From contig CAYYJQ010000018.1 in the NCBI GenBank assembly GCA_964472295.1, positions 1 through 41,503 of the forward strand: a stretch of DNA of 41,503 nt. The letters run 5' to 3'. The stretch's first letter is position 1; every line of letters starts with the position of its first letter. This document shows positions 1 through 7,720 of this stretch, in pieces. Origin of the DNA: JAJRZX01 sp964472295. Its GTDB lineage: Bacteria; Desulfobacterota; GWC2-55-46; JADFVP01. The notes beneath the pieces are model-generated. The model saw nothing but the letters and a program-made list of their open reading frames with translations, was not told where the DNA came from and ran no database searches. The position numbers and the translations under genes were made by a program.

Positions 1-46
1 ACTACGAATCCGCAGGTCGGGGGTTCGAATCCCTCCAGGCGCGCCA
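1..46 (+). tRNA. tRNA-Arg(ACG), 3' part
   Basis: The window opens inside the anticodon arm of a tRNA. The loop CTACGAA (2-8) carries anticodon ACG at 4-6. It is followed by the anticodon-stem strand TCCGC, a five-base variable region AGGTC, a T arm with loop TTCGAAT, the acceptor strand CAGGCGC, discriminator G and an encoded CCA at 44-46. Anticodon ACG (read as ICG after deamination) marks it as tRNA-Arg for CGN codons. The 5' half lies outside the window. Confidence 0.93.
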
Positions 47-125
47 TGTTCCGGGGCCGTAATTCTTTGATGTTTTCACTATAATATCGGGGGGTTGCGG
101 CCCTTTTGCGTGCGCTGAAATGAAC

Positions 126-151
126 GGGGTTACGGGATCGTAGCCCCTTTT
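126..151 (+). terminator. Intrinsic terminator downstream of tRNA-Arg
   Basis: A 9-bp stem (GGGGTTACG at 126-134 with CGTAGCCCC at 139-147, one G-T pair) and a GGAT loop are followed by TTTT and, after GC, another TTTT. It lies 80 bases after the tRNA CCA end on the same strand, as expected for the end of the tRNA transcript. Confidence 0.6.
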
Positions 152-466
152 GCTTTTCCCAACGTAACCATATCGTAACCGTTTTTGTCCAGAACCTCCA
201 CTGCCTTGACTTTATGACCCGGCGTCCCTGTCTTCCACGCCTCTTCAATATAGAAAAAGCGCACAAAAAAACCAACCCTCCCACGCCAGCAGGGTGAAAG
301 ACGCCGCAGTCTTCGCATAAGGAGATATTAAGCAAGCGCACATTCCTTGGGGCCTCAGGCAGGGTACTTCTGGATGGGGCCCCGGGGTAGAGGGGTCTTG
401 GGAAAAAAACCTCTTACCCAACTCGCCCTGTCCTTCCTTAGTGCAGTGGTTTTGCAAAGAGGGGGG
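152..466. other. Gene-free stretch with one doubtful short ORF
   Basis: No convincing gene is present. A 62-codon minus-strand frame (130-318) has a C-terminal half that reads like ordinary protein (GHKVKAVEVLDKNGYDMVTL). Its N-terminal half is Arg/Phe-rich and unlike a protein, it has no clear ribosome binding site, and its end lies in the tRNA terminator hairpin. It may be the 3' remnant of a decayed gene. I see no repeat or RNA gene in the rest. Confidence 0.4.
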
Positions 467-1033
467 TTACAGCGGCTCCACGCTTACGATAATGGGCCAG
501 GGGTAGGAGCCGGGCAGAGCCTCTGGGCTCAGGGTAAAGTCATAACTTAATTCAAGGGTATCGCTGCCCTTGCCGTCATAGGGAAGGTGAAGGGCAACGC
601 TTTCACCTGGCCCGAGGAAGAACGACTGGCCCCTATCCTTGAGTTCTACCTTTACAACGGTGAATACCGGACTCGGGAGCGACTGGACCGAGAGTACGTA
701 GCCCTCGGTGGTATTTGTGGTTATGGAGAGGATTGTGCCGGGCTCCACCTCGAGGGTTTGTGGCTCTTTCCCGGCCTTCTCGTGGGCCTTTTCCCCGTAG
801 TGGCCCTCCAGGCCGGCATCATGACGGTCATGGTCATTTTCGTGATGCTCCTCAAGGCCGCCGCCCACGCCGCCCACATCAAGGGAGCCGGGTTCTTCTA
901 TAATCGTATACCGGAGCCATGGAAGTATAGTGGCACTCACCTGCATATAGGCCACGGCCCTTCCGCCCCGCGCAACGCTGGAGGCAAGGATTACCAGAAA
1001 AAACATCGCCGTACATACCGCCAACCTTCTCAT
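467..1033 (-). CDS. Secreted protein with His-rich loop, associated with chaperone-usher pilus genes
   Basis: The 188-residue product has an N-terminal signal peptide (hydrophobic residues about 5-21, likely cleavage near 26). Just after it comes VSATILPWLRYTI, followed by Gly- and acid-rich sequence and a C-terminal beta-rich part ending LPGSYPWPIIVSVEPL. That ending recalls the PGxY strand that closes SCPU/fimbrial subunits. Unlike the pilins it has no cysteine in the mature part. Residues 61-86 are extremely rich in His and acidic residues (His 63, 64, 68, 71, 78, 84), a possible metal-binding insertion. The start is supported by GAGGA seven bases upstream. It follows the usher operon but is separated from it by a terminator and has its own promoter candidate, so it is probably an accessory or tip component expressed separately. 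The role is inferred from context. Confidence 0.75.
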   Translation of the reverse strand: MRRLAVCTAMFFLVILASSVARGGRAVAYMQVSATILPWLRYTIIEEPGSLDVGGVGGGLEEHHENDHDRHDAGLEGHYGEKAHEKAGKEPQTLEVEPGTILSITTNTTEGYVLSVQSLPSPVFTVVKVELKDRGQSFFLGPGESVALHLPYDGKGSDTLELSYDFTLSPEALPGSYPWPIIVSVEPL

Positions 1034-1174
1034 AGCGTCCTCGCTGATACCCGTCTATATATCGGCTCAAGGGACAAAATGCCTTAGCACTTTTCTCTGC
1101 CTTGACCGATATTAAGGCCTGGACTTCTGAGACCCATGCCCCCGCCGTCAGGGACACGCAGTATGTCTGGTATT

Positions 1175-1200
1175 ATTATAGCACCAAACATATCTGCCAA
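1175..1200 (-). promoter_or_regulatory. Promoter candidate for the His-rich secreted protein gene
   Basis: On the minus strand there is a perfect extended -10, TGCTATAAT (TATAAT at 1175-1180, TG at 1182-1183). TTGGCA lies at 1195-1200, but only 14 bp away, so the extended -10 is likely the main determinant. It sits between the terminator at 1203-1240 and the start codon at 1033. Confidence 0.5.
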
Positions 1201-1202
1201 CC

Positions 1203-1240
1203 AAAAAAAATACCCGGCCTTTTTCTGGAAAAGGCCGGGT
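1203..1240 (-). terminator. Intrinsic terminator of the pilus operon
   Basis: On the minus strand ACCCGGCCTTTT and AAAAGGCCGGGT form a long perfect stem (1212-1240) with a very short loop, followed by an A and eight T residues. It lies 35 bases after the stop codon of the last SCPU gene and would end the chaperone-usher transcript. Confidence 0.88.
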
Positions 1241-1274
1241 GAATACAGGTATGTTAAAGGGCGGGGCTTCGGCC

Positions 1275-1748
1275 CTACCACTCGATAGTCACGGTCACTG
1301 TATCGCTGTAGGCCCCGGGCGCCACGTTCTGGCTTCCGGGGATGCGCCCGTAGACAACGCGGCTCACCTGAAAACGCTGTCCCGTGCCGTTTACCACATA
1401 GGTCTTTCCCGTGCCGTCGCCCCATATCTCGGTGCGGGCCGAGTCCCTGTAAAGGTTGTACCTCAGTTTGTAGGTTCCGCCTGTCTGCTTCAGTTTACGG
1501 GGAAGAAAGCTCCCCCGCGAATGACCGCCTGCGTCAAGCCTTATGAGATAGGGGGTGCCGACAAGGCAGTTGACCTTGATCGTGGTAGTGGAATCAAGGG
1601 GCGAGGCAAAACGCGTGTCATAGCCCCCGAAGTCAAGGGCAAAGACGGTTATGCCGCAGGTCGCGGCCCCGGCGGGGACGGCAAGGGCCATAAAAAAAGT
1701 TATAAAGACCGCGCTAATCCATCTCACAGACAACCTCCTCCATGTCAA
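1275..1748 (-). CDS. SCPU-domain pilus subunit, divergent (possible tip or initiator subunit)
   Basis: The 157-residue protein has a signal peptide (hydrophobic residues about 10-28, ending PAGA). It carries one spore-coat-U (SCPU) domain: an early Cys in ATCGITV, LDFGGYD, the second Cys in TTIKVNC, PYLIRLDAGG, WGDGTGKTY and the closing strand PGAYSDTVTVTIEW. SCPU domains build archaic (Csu-type) chaperone-usher pili. It has only the canonical cysteine pair and lacks the CxxC insertion of the five upstream pilins, so it is probably a specialised subunit such as a tip. In Acinetobacter Csu pili the tip adhesin gene is also last. The start overlaps the 3' end of the usher gene by 35 bases, indicating coupling; a slightly later start is possible. 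Confidence 0.85.
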   Translation of the reverse strand: MTWRRLSVRWISAVFITFFMALAVPAGAATCGITVFALDFGGYDTRFASPLDSTTTIKVNCLVGTPYLIRLDAGGHSRGSFLPRKLKQTGGTYKLRYNLYRDSARTEIWGDGTGKTYVVNGTGQRFQVSRVVYGRIPGSQNVAPGAYSDTVTVTIEW

Positions 1749-4077
1749 CCATCATATCATCACTCTCTGGAATAGTCATCTTGAACCTGCATTCCCTGTC
1801 CTTCTGGAAGAGCCTCGCGGGCCACGTGCCAGAGGGTATGTTCTCAAGGTAGAACTCTCCGCCGCGCCCCACGACTACCCGTACCTTCATGTCTTCTGCC
1901 TCAAGTGAAAAGCCCCAGTACTCGGCGGATTTCTTCACGCCCTTCTCTACGATAAAAAACCGCCCCATGAAGGCCTGGAGTTTCCTTGCCTTGAAGTCCA
2001 CGAGAGCGCCGCCTCGAAAGGGCATGGATACGTATTTCCTTACATCGCGCAGTTCATAGTTCACGGGTATGTCCGCGGAGTCTATGGAGACGGGGTTATC
2101 GTAATAGGACGTAAGTCCTGTGACGAATAACTCGCCCTTCTTGTTGGTGGTGCCCGAGACCTGGTTGCTTGCCCTCACCTTCACGCCCTGAAGGCCGCCT
2201 ACCCTTACAAGGGCATAACTGTCGTTTATGGGCCGCGAGAAGTATATTGACGAATTCATGAACGCCACGCCTCCAGCGGCCGTGAGGGTATAACTGTTGG
2301 CCCCGCTCGCGCGCCTGTAATCAACGGTATATACCCCGTATCTGCCGCGGTACGTGCCTGCCCCGCCGCCGCTCACACTGGCCGCTCCGCTCCCCCCGTC
2401 GGTCCTGTCCACAAAGGCCCTGAGCCCCACGCCCTCGCCTGCCGGGGCGTTCCGCGTGATATAGGCCGACTCCGTGGAACTCGAGTCCTGCGCGCTGTAA
2501 CTCAGGCCCCCTGAGATTTCATGTCCAAGAGAGTAGTTGATGCCAACAAAGGCGAAGTCCTGCGTGGTATCGGACCAGGTCCTCGACGCCCGCGCGAATA
2601 GCGTCGCGTTCCTTATGAGCCTTCTCGAGTAATGCAGGGCCGCCTCCCTGGTGTCCGTGCCGCTCCACTTATCAATAATGGAAAAAGAGCCAGAGATGGA
2701 GCCGAGAATGACCTGGTTGTAGGTGAGGTTCGCCGAGGCGTTGACGCGCGGGTTATCCACCGCCGTGAGGGACTCTAAGCCTATGGTGGAAAAATTTCTC
2801 GAGAAATAACTTGCCGAGAACCCGCCTCCAATACCCTTTGAGCCGTAGGAATATGAAATAAGACCGCTGTAACCGGTCCGGGATTTGCCGTAACGCCCCG
2901 CGGCCTGCGTGTCCACCACGCCGAAGCGTCCGAGCGTGAAGCCCGCATCCGTCATGAGGCTCACTATCTCGTTCTCCACGTCGAGCCTTGCCCTGGCCGT
3001 AAGGTTATCGGTGATGCCAAGGCCGTAACTCCCCGTAAAGGCGATGGAGCCGTAGTTGAAGTCTTCCGTGCCTATTGCCTCGCGCCTGAAGCCGAGGTCG
3101 AGGCTGTATTCCTGGAGGCCCTGCTTGAGGAAGGTGGTGGAGATGTAATAGGGCCTCACTATCTCGGTCTCGCGGCCAAAGGCGTCCTTTATGACTATCC
3201 TTGATTCGCCTCTGTTCGAGGCGTCTCTTATATTGGTGAACTCGAACTCCCCGGCAGGGAGGTGCTCTGTGTCGATGAGCCTGCCGTCAACGTAGACGGA
3301 TACGTCAGAGGGCGTCTCGGCGACTCCATGGAGCGTAAGCGTTGGGGACGTTACGAAAAAGGGCGTAAGGGTAAAGTTCTTTGATACGCTGAGGCCGCCG
3401 AGCACGCCTATGGGCGTTGTAATGTCTCCGGCTACAAAGCGCCTCTGTGTGCCGGGGTCGTCGATGGTGACGCTGGTCAGGAGGCGGACAAAGGTATCGT
3501 CCGTAGTAGTCCTTGAGTACGAGAAGGTAGAGAGCCCGAGCACTCCGCCGGCGCTCAGGCCGAGCTCAAGGGGCACGTTCAGTGAGGTGAGGTTGAAGTC
3601 GTTATCCGCGCTGTAGGTGACGCTGTAGTTCAGGAAAGCCGAGTTAGCGCTCGTGAAGGTAACGTCATAGTGTCTCTTTGGCGAGAGGTCCACCACGGTC
3701 TTTTTAAGGAGACCCGGCGCCGCGGTTATGCGGAGTTCCGCCTTTTTTTCGTCGAGTTCATAGGTAATACCAGGGGCGAGGTCGTCAAGGGGAATGTACT
3801 TTGTGCCCTCAACCTCGATCTCGCCCCCCTCTGGGAGCCGGAGTATGCCTATCTCCTTGAGGTCCCCGGCAGGCATGAGCACAACGCCTTCTTTTGTTAC
3901 AAGGAGAAAACTATCGCCCTTCTCAACGGTATTGAGGTATACCTTGAGGATAACGGTCTCCATGGCAGGGGTAGAGGCCGCATGTACGTGGAGAGGCAGG
4001 AGCGCGAAAAAAAAGAGCGCCGCCATGAGGACAAGACAACCCCGGCGCGCGCCCTTTTTCGGTCCCGTATTCCCCAT
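1714..4077 (-). CDS. Archaic chaperone-usher pilus outer-membrane usher (CsuD/FimD-like)
   Basis: The 787-residue protein has a signal peptide (Lys/Arg-rich start, hydrophobic residues 14-32, likely cleavage after VHA at 33). An N-terminal periplasmic domain follows (about 40-120). The long beta-strand-rich barrel is interrupted by the plug-region signature SDVSVYVDGRLIDTEHLPAG and a following GESRIVIKDAFGRE segment. The C-terminal domain contains GGEFYLENIPSGTWPARLF, a CarboxypepD-like fold typical of ushers. Ushers receive chaperone-subunit complexes in the periplasm and polymerise and secrete the pilus. Length is normal for the family. It starts 14 bases after the chaperone gene and overlaps the next SCPU gene. 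The ribosome binding site is weak, which also suggests translational coupling. Confidence 0.93.
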   Translation of the reverse strand: MGNTGPKKGARRGCLVLMAALFFFALLPLHVHAASTPAMETVILKVYLNTVEKGDSFLLVTKEGVVLMPAGDLKEIGILRLPEGGEIEVEGTKYIPLDDLAPGITYELDEKKAELRITAAPGLLKKTVVDLSPKRHYDVTFTSANSAFLNYSVTYSADNDFNLTSLNVPLELGLSAGGVLGLSTFSYSRTTTDDTFVRLLTSVTIDDPGTQRRFVAGDITTPIGVLGGLSVSKNFTLTPFFVTSPTLTLHGVAETPSDVSVYVDGRLIDTEHLPAGEFEFTNIRDASNRGESRIVIKDAFGRETEIVRPYYISTTFLKQGLQEYSLDLGFRREAIGTEDFNYGSIAFTGSYGLGITDNLTARARLDVENEIVSLMTDAGFTLGRFGVVDTQAAGRYGKSRTGYSGLISYSYGSKGIGGGFSASYFSRNFSTIGLESLTAVDNPRVNASANLTYNQVILGSISGSFSIIDKWSGTDTREAALHYSRRLIRNATLFARASRTWSDTTQDFAFVGINYSLGHEISGGLSYSAQDSSSTESAYITRNAPAGEGVGLRAFVDRTDGGSGAASVSGGGAGTYRGRYGVYTVDYRRASGANSYTLTAAGGVAFMNSSIYFSRPINDSYALVRVGGLQGVKVRASNQVSGTTNKKGELFVTGLTSYYDNPVSIDSADIPVNYELRDVRKYVSMPFRGGALVDFKARKLQAFMGRFFIVEKGVKKSAEYWGFSLEAEDMKVRVVVGRGGEFYLENIPSGTWPARLFQKDRECRFKMTIPESDDMMVDMEEVVCEMD

Positions 4078-4091
4078 CCATGCCGCCCGCG

Positions 4092-4892
4092 CTAACTGCT
4101 CTTACCGGCCCTGGGTGAAGGGGTCTTCTTTTTCTCGGGCTTCCTGGGGGCCTTGCAGGCGGCCTTGACCACGGAGACCTCTCTTTCGAGAGTCTTCTTG
4201 CCCGCCTCCACGGCAACGTTTATCTTCGCGGCCTTAAGGCAGCCCTTCTCAGGCACTCCAAGGCCATAGGCCCTCGTGAGACCGGCGAGCACGTACCATC
4301 CTCCCATGTCCTTTGAGAAGACTTCGGCGCCAGAGGCCGATACACCACTTGCCTTTACCTTCCTTACAACAAGGTGCGTGTTGCCGCTGTTCCTGACCCT
4401 TACGACAACCATGCCGTCTTTTAGTTCCGCGCCCTCTATGGAGACCTTCTTGACCTCCTTTGGGGGCGCTATGAAGATGGGCACGCTGAGCCTCAGGGCG
4501 AACTTCAGGGCCATGGCCTCGCCGGGCTCTGTCACCGGCAGTTCCTCCACAAACAACCGGTACGTCTTCTCTCGAAGCGAACTTTTGCCCTTGTACCCAA
4601 GGCGTATTATCCGCTCCTCTCCGGGCTTTATATCGGCCATCCTCGGAAAGTAGATGATGTCCTTTGTGTCCTTGTAGAGGTCCCTGCCCTTCTCGCCCTG
4701 GTACCACTCCTTGGCGGTTATCTGCACCGTAACCTTCTCGGCCCCGTCGTTGGTCACCTTGAGGACAGCCGTCTTCTTCCGGGCGTTCATCTTGACCTTT
4801 ATGGGAACGGCCCTGAAGGAGCCCGCAAGGGCCGCAGAGGGCAGGAGCAGTAAAGCTATGGCCAGTAACTTGATAAGGGTTGTTTTTCGCAA
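4092..4892 (-). CDS. Periplasmic pilus chaperone (CsuC/PapD-like)
   Basis: The product is about 266 residues: a signal peptide (KLLAIALLLLPSAALA), then an immunoglobulin-like N-domain with a KTAVLKVTNDG strand, IKPGEERIIRLG and YRLFVEELPV. These are the G1-strand/subunit-binding elements of PapD-type chaperones. The second domain starts near SVPIFIAPP, and the tail is Lys/Pro-rich. It caps SCPU subunits and delivers them to the usher. The open frame continues upstream to an ATG at 4956 and beyond. I choose TTG at 4890-4892 because AGGAG lies seven bases before it and the signal peptide then starts directly; the upstream extension has no signal-like character. The usher follows at 14 bases. 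Confidence 0.9.
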   Translation of the reverse strand: MRKTTLIKLLAIALLLLPSAALAGSFRAVPIKVKMNARKKTAVLKVTNDGAEKVTVQITAKEWYQGEKGRDLYKDTKDIIYFPRMADIKPGEERIIRLGYKGKSSLREKTYRLFVEELPVTEPGEAMALKFALRLSVPIFIAPPKEVKKVSIEGAELKDGMVVVRVRNSGNTHLVVRKVKASGVSASGAEVFSKDMGGWYVLAGLTRAYGLGVPEKGCLKAAKINVAVEAGKKTLEREVSVVKAACKAPRKPEKKKTPSPRAGKSS

Positions 4893-5069
4893 TCTCAATC
4901 TCCTGTAGTTGTCAGTCTCTTCCGGGGGACAGGACATTTTACACCGTAGGCCCGCCCCCCCTATTAGGGGATAAAAGAACAAGGGTGCGCTCCATGACGC
5001 GCCCGCCTGCCCCCACTATAAAACCCTACAGGAAAAGAAGCAACAAGAAAAAAGGGCATTTAAACTCGG

Positions 5070-5102
5070 GTTCCGCTATCTCTCAGTCACAGGTAGCGGA
5101 CC
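5070..5102 (-). terminator. Hairpin between last tandem pilin and chaperone gene (possible attenuator)
   Basis: TCCGCTA and TAGCGGA (5072-5078 and 5094-5100) form a 7-bp stem 24 bases after the pilin stop codon. No T-run follows directly, only an AT-rich stretch about 15 bases on. It could be a leaky terminator or an mRNA-stabilising 3' structure, lowering usher and chaperone expression relative to pilin. Confidence 0.35.
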
Positions 5103-5125
5103 TTTATTACGTGACAACACGCCCC

Positions 5126-5671
5126 TCAGTAGTTCACCGTTACAGTAAGCGTGTCCGTATATACTCCGGCGGCGGCGGTGGTGGTGCCCAGCATTCCATA
5201 AACCGTATGCACCTCATCGGCGCCTATGCCGACACCGTCCTTGCCTGTAGGGACCGTCGTGCACGTAGTGCAGTAGGTGGCGCCGTTATCGCCCCAGTCA
5301 TTAGTCGCGTTGAACCCCCCGGTAATCTTGGCAAGTTTATATGAATAGGTATTCGTAAAGTCTGCAGGCGCTGTGCCCGTCTTTAGACGCCTTGGCGTGT
5401 CCTGAGGGCTGACCAGGTTCTGGCCTGCATCTATGTCTATGCGGTAGGGCGCGCCGGATGAGCAGTTCACGGTAATGGTGGTATTGGAGTATACGGTAGC
5501 AGTGCCGCTGACACTGCCAAAGGAAAGGGGCGCCGTTGTGACGGCGCAGGATGGCAGTATAGTGGCGTCAACGTTGATGGTTCCCGTGGTGGTCTGCGTA
5601 AAGGCCTGCGCGGTGCCTGAAAACGCCAGCCCGAGGGCCGCTATTGCCAGTGCCATTAAGAGTCTCTTCAT
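5126..5671 (-). CDS. SCPU-domain pilin, tandem paralogue 1
   Basis: The 181-residue precursor has a signal peptide (MKRLLMALAIAALGLAFSG, ending AQA). The SCPU domain shows ILPSCAVTTAPLSFGS, TITVNCSSGAPYRIDIDAGQN, KTGTAPADFTNTYSYKL, the insertion YCTTC, TGKDGVGIGADEVHTVYG and the closing strand GVYTDTLTVTVNY. Four cysteines are present: the canonical pair plus a CxxC in the insertion after WGDNG. The ATG at 5671 is chosen over the one at 5686 because AGGAG is placed seven bases before it, and the other paralogues start with the same MKR. It is the last of five pilin genes before the chaperone and probably contributes to the pilus shaft. Confidence 0.9.
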   Translation of the reverse strand: MKRLLMALAIAALGLAFSGTAQAFTQTTTGTINVDATILPSCAVTTAPLSFGSVSGTATVYSNTTITVNCSSGAPYRIDIDAGQNLVSPQDTPRRLKTGTAPADFTNTYSYKLAKITGGFNATNDWGDNGATYCTTCTTVPTGKDGVGIGADEVHTVYGMLGTTTAAAGVYTDTLTVTVNY

Positions 5672-5715
5672 CCTGTTTCTCCTCATATTGAGTGTTTTTG
5701 AGTCAGTCTCATACT

Positions 5716-6258
5716 TTAGTAGTTCACCGTCACGGTGACGGTGTCGTTGTAGGCGCCCGGCGTGGTGGTGGTGGGCCAGAGCACACCGTACACTGTGTGG
5801 AGTTCGTCGGCGCCCGTGCCCGTACCGCTCTTGCCCGTAATGGGCGTGGTGCAGGTGGTGCAGAGCGTTGTTCCGTTATCGCCCCATTCGTCGGTAGCGG
5901 CGTAGGTGCTGGCCTTGTAGAGTTTGTACTTGATGGTATTGGTGGTATCCGCAGGGGCGGTGCCGGTCTTTACGTACCTCGGGTAACCCGTTGTGCCTAT
6001 GGTATTGAGGCCCTTGTCTATGTCTATGCGGTAGGGCGTGGTAATGGTGCAGTTTACAGTGATGGTGGAACTTGCGTAACTATAGGCCGCGCCCGTGTAA
6101 GTGCCAAAGTCCAGCGGCACGGTGGCCACTGTGCAAGAGGCAATGACCGTTGCGCCTATGGTCATGGTTCCTGTTGCGGACTGGGTAAAGGCCTTTGCGC
6201 CGCCAGTGAAGGCCAGTGAGAGGCCGGCGACCACAAGGGCCGTGATGAGTCTTTTCAT
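5716..6258 (-). CDS. SCPU-domain pilin, tandem paralogue 2
   Basis: The 180-residue precursor has signal peptide MKRLITALVVAGLSLAFTG (ending AKA), then VIASCTVATVPLDFGT, TITVNCTITTPYRIDIDKG, KTGTAPADTTNTIKYKLYKA, WGDNGTTLCTTC and a final VTVTVNY strand. AGGAG sits seven bases before the ATG at 6258; the in-frame ATG at 6273 is upstream of that site and is rejected. Spacing to paralogue 1 is 44 bases without a terminator, so the two are probably co-transcribed. It resembles its neighbours closely along its whole length, indicating recent duplication. Confidence 0.9.
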   Translation of the reverse strand: MKRLITALVVAGLSLAFTGGAKAFTQSATGTMTIGATVIASCTVATVPLDFGTYTGAAYSYASSTITVNCTITTPYRIDIDKGLNTIGTTGYPRYVKTGTAPADTTNTIKYKLYKASTYAATDEWGDNGTTLCTTCTTPITGKSGTGTGADELHTVYGVLWPTTTTPGAYNDTVTVTVNY

Positions 6259-6335
6259 TCTCTTTCTCCTCATATTTAGTGTTTTTAAGTCGGTCTCATA
6301 CTTTTAAATGAAATGTTTATCCTTGACCCACAACC

Positions 6336-6878
6336 TCAGTAGTTTACCGTAACTGTCACGGTGTCCGTGTAGGCGCCCGGCGAGTTGTGAGTTCTGTCTA
6401 GCCAACCGTATACAGTGAGGACCTGGTCCGCCCCCGTGCCTGTGCCGCTCACGCCAGTAATGGCGGGAGTGCAATTGGTGCAAAAGGTAGCGCCGTTGTC
6501 GCCCCACTGTTCAAAATAGCTACTGCTCTTATAAAGTTTATACAGAATTGTATTCGTAGCCCCTGGAGCCAGGGCGCCTGTCTTGAGATACCTAAGACCG
6601 CCATTGGTGTTCGACCAATCGTTAAGTCCCACATCTATGTCTACACGATAGGGTGTAGTGGATGAACAATTCACCGTGATGGTGGATGTCCCGTTAAAAA
6701 GGAACGCAGAACCGTCATAGGACCCGAAATCCATGGGAGCCGTGGCCACTGTGCAAGAGGCCGCAAGCGTTGCTCCTATGCTCATGGTGCCTGTTGCGGA
6801 CTGGGTAAATGCCTGGGCACTGCCCGTAAAGGCAAGGCCGAGGCCCGCAACCACAAGGGCCGTCAAGAATCTCTTCAT
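6336..6878 (-). CDS. SCPU-domain pilin, tandem paralogue 3
   Basis: The 180-residue precursor has signal peptide MKRFLTALVVAGLGLAFTG (ending AQA). The SCPU domain shows AASCTVATAPMDFGS, TITVNCSSTTPYRVDIDVG, FCTNC after WGDNGA, GTGADQVLTVYGWL and PGAYTDTVTVTVNY. AGGAG lies six bases before the start. The signal peptide is nearly identical to paralogue 2, while the centre (SNTNGGLRYLKTGALAPG) has diverged from the others. It is probably a shaft or variant subunit of the same pilus. Confidence 0.9.
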   Translation of the reverse strand: MKRFLTALVVAGLGLAFTGSAQAFTQSATGTMSIGATLAASCTVATAPMDFGSYDGSAFLFNGTSTITVNCSSTTPYRVDIDVGLNDWSNTNGGLRYLKTGALAPGATNTILYKLYKSSSYFEQWGDNGATFCTNCTPAITGVSGTGTGADQVLTVYGWLDRTHNSPGAYTDTVTVTVNY

Positions 6879-6915
6879 TCGGTTCTCCTCTATTTAGAAG
6901 CCTCTTTATTTTTGA

Positions 6916-6945
6916 GGGGAAAGTCTGGATTAATCAGACTTTCCC
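6916..6945. repeat. Dispersed palindromic element, copy A
   Basis: A perfect 11-bp inverted repeat, GGGAAAGTCTG (6917-6927) and CAGACTTTCCC (6935-6945), with a 7-base AT-rich loop, lies between paralogues 4 and 3. Related copies are at 12251-12279, 24416-24440 and, as a half-site, 14732-14746. Without a T-run it is a poor terminator, but it could act as a processing or attenuation hairpin between the two pilin genes. Confidence 0.65.
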
Positions 6946-6989
6946 TAAAAATATCTTTTGTCTTAACCAAAACCGGCTTATCCGGCCCC

Positions 6990-7538
6990 TCAGTAGTTTA
7001 CCGTAACGGTCACGGTATCGTTGTGCGCACCCAGGCTGGTGTTATTGGGGTTGGACTCAAGGCGTCCATAAACAGTAAGAACCTGGTCAGCCCCGGAGCC
7101 CGTACCGCTAAGGCCTGTTGAATAGGGCGTACAGGCAGGGCATACCGTTGTTCCGTTATCGCCCCATTCGTCGGAGACGAGATAAGTGGATGCCTTGTAG
7201 AGGTTGTAGGTCAGGGTGTTCGTAATGTCCGCAGGGGCCGTGCCTGACTTTACGCGCCTGAAGACTGTATCATAACTATTCTGTCCCGCGTCAATATCCA
7301 CCCGGTAGGCGGTGTTATTGGAACAGTTCACTGTTATGGTCGATGTGGAGAGGTTCTGCGAGCCAGTGATGTTGTTGAAATTACCAAACTGCATCGGCGT
7401 GGTGGAAACTGTGCAGGCCGCAACAACCGTTGCTCCTATGCTCATGGTGCCTGTGGCGGACTGGGTAAATGCCCCGGCCGTGCCCGTAAAGGCGAGGCCG
7501 AGGCCCGCGATTGCAATTGCCATTAATAGTCTCTTCAT
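6990..7538 (-). CDS. SCPU-domain pilin, tandem paralogue 4
   Basis: The 182-residue precursor has signal peptide MKRLLMAIAIAGLGLAFTG (ending AGA). The domain shows VAACTVSTTPMQFGN, TITVNCSNNTAYRVDIDAG, KSGTAPADITNTLTYNLYKA, WGDNGTTVCPAC and a final VTVTVNY strand. Two ATGs (7544 and 7538) follow AGGAG; 7538 is preferred because it gives nine-base spacing and matches the MKR start of the paralogues. The longer open frame to 7592 is not supported. The long leader carries a 13-base G:C run and the 11-bp direct-repeat element, so this gene probably heads its own transcript covering paralogues 4 to 1 and perhaps the chaperone and usher. Confidence 0.9.
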   Translation of the reverse strand: MKRLLMAIAIAGLGLAFTGTAGAFTQSATGTMSIGATVVAACTVSTTPMQFGNFNNITGSQNLSTSTITVNCSNNTAYRVDIDAGQNSYDTVFRRVKSGTAPADITNTLTYNLYKASTYLVSDEWGDNGTTVCPACTPYSTGLSGTGSGADQVLTVYGRLESNPNNTSLGAHNDTVTVTVNY

Positions 7539-7655
7539 TCTCATATGCTCCTTTTCGTGGTTTAGGGCCTGCTCCCCCCACAGGGGTGTCAATACCCTTT
7601 TCAGCGGCCCTATAGTTGCCTTAATGGGTACAAAGGCTTAAGAGCCCGCATCGCC

Positions 7656-7668
7656 GGGGGGGGGGGGG
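7656..7668. repeat. Homopolymeric G13 tract in the leader of pilin paralogue 4
   Basis: Thirteen consecutive G residues on the plus strand (C13 in the transcript) lie about 118 bases upstream of the chosen start and downstream of the promoter elements, in the predicted 5' leader. A second block of six G in the transcript (plus-strand CCCCCC, 7574-7579) lies nearer the gene and could pair with it. Such tracts are prone to slippage; an effect on expression is inference. Confidence 0.8.
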
Positions 7669-7720
7669 CAGCTCCTCTCAAGAAAACCTGTCTTTCATAT
7701 CATGGGCGAGGCACACACCC

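Noticed and set aside
587..1239. Plus-strand frames opposite the His-rich protein gene
   Set aside because: Composition mirrors the minus-strand gene, which has a signal peptide, ribosome site and promoter.
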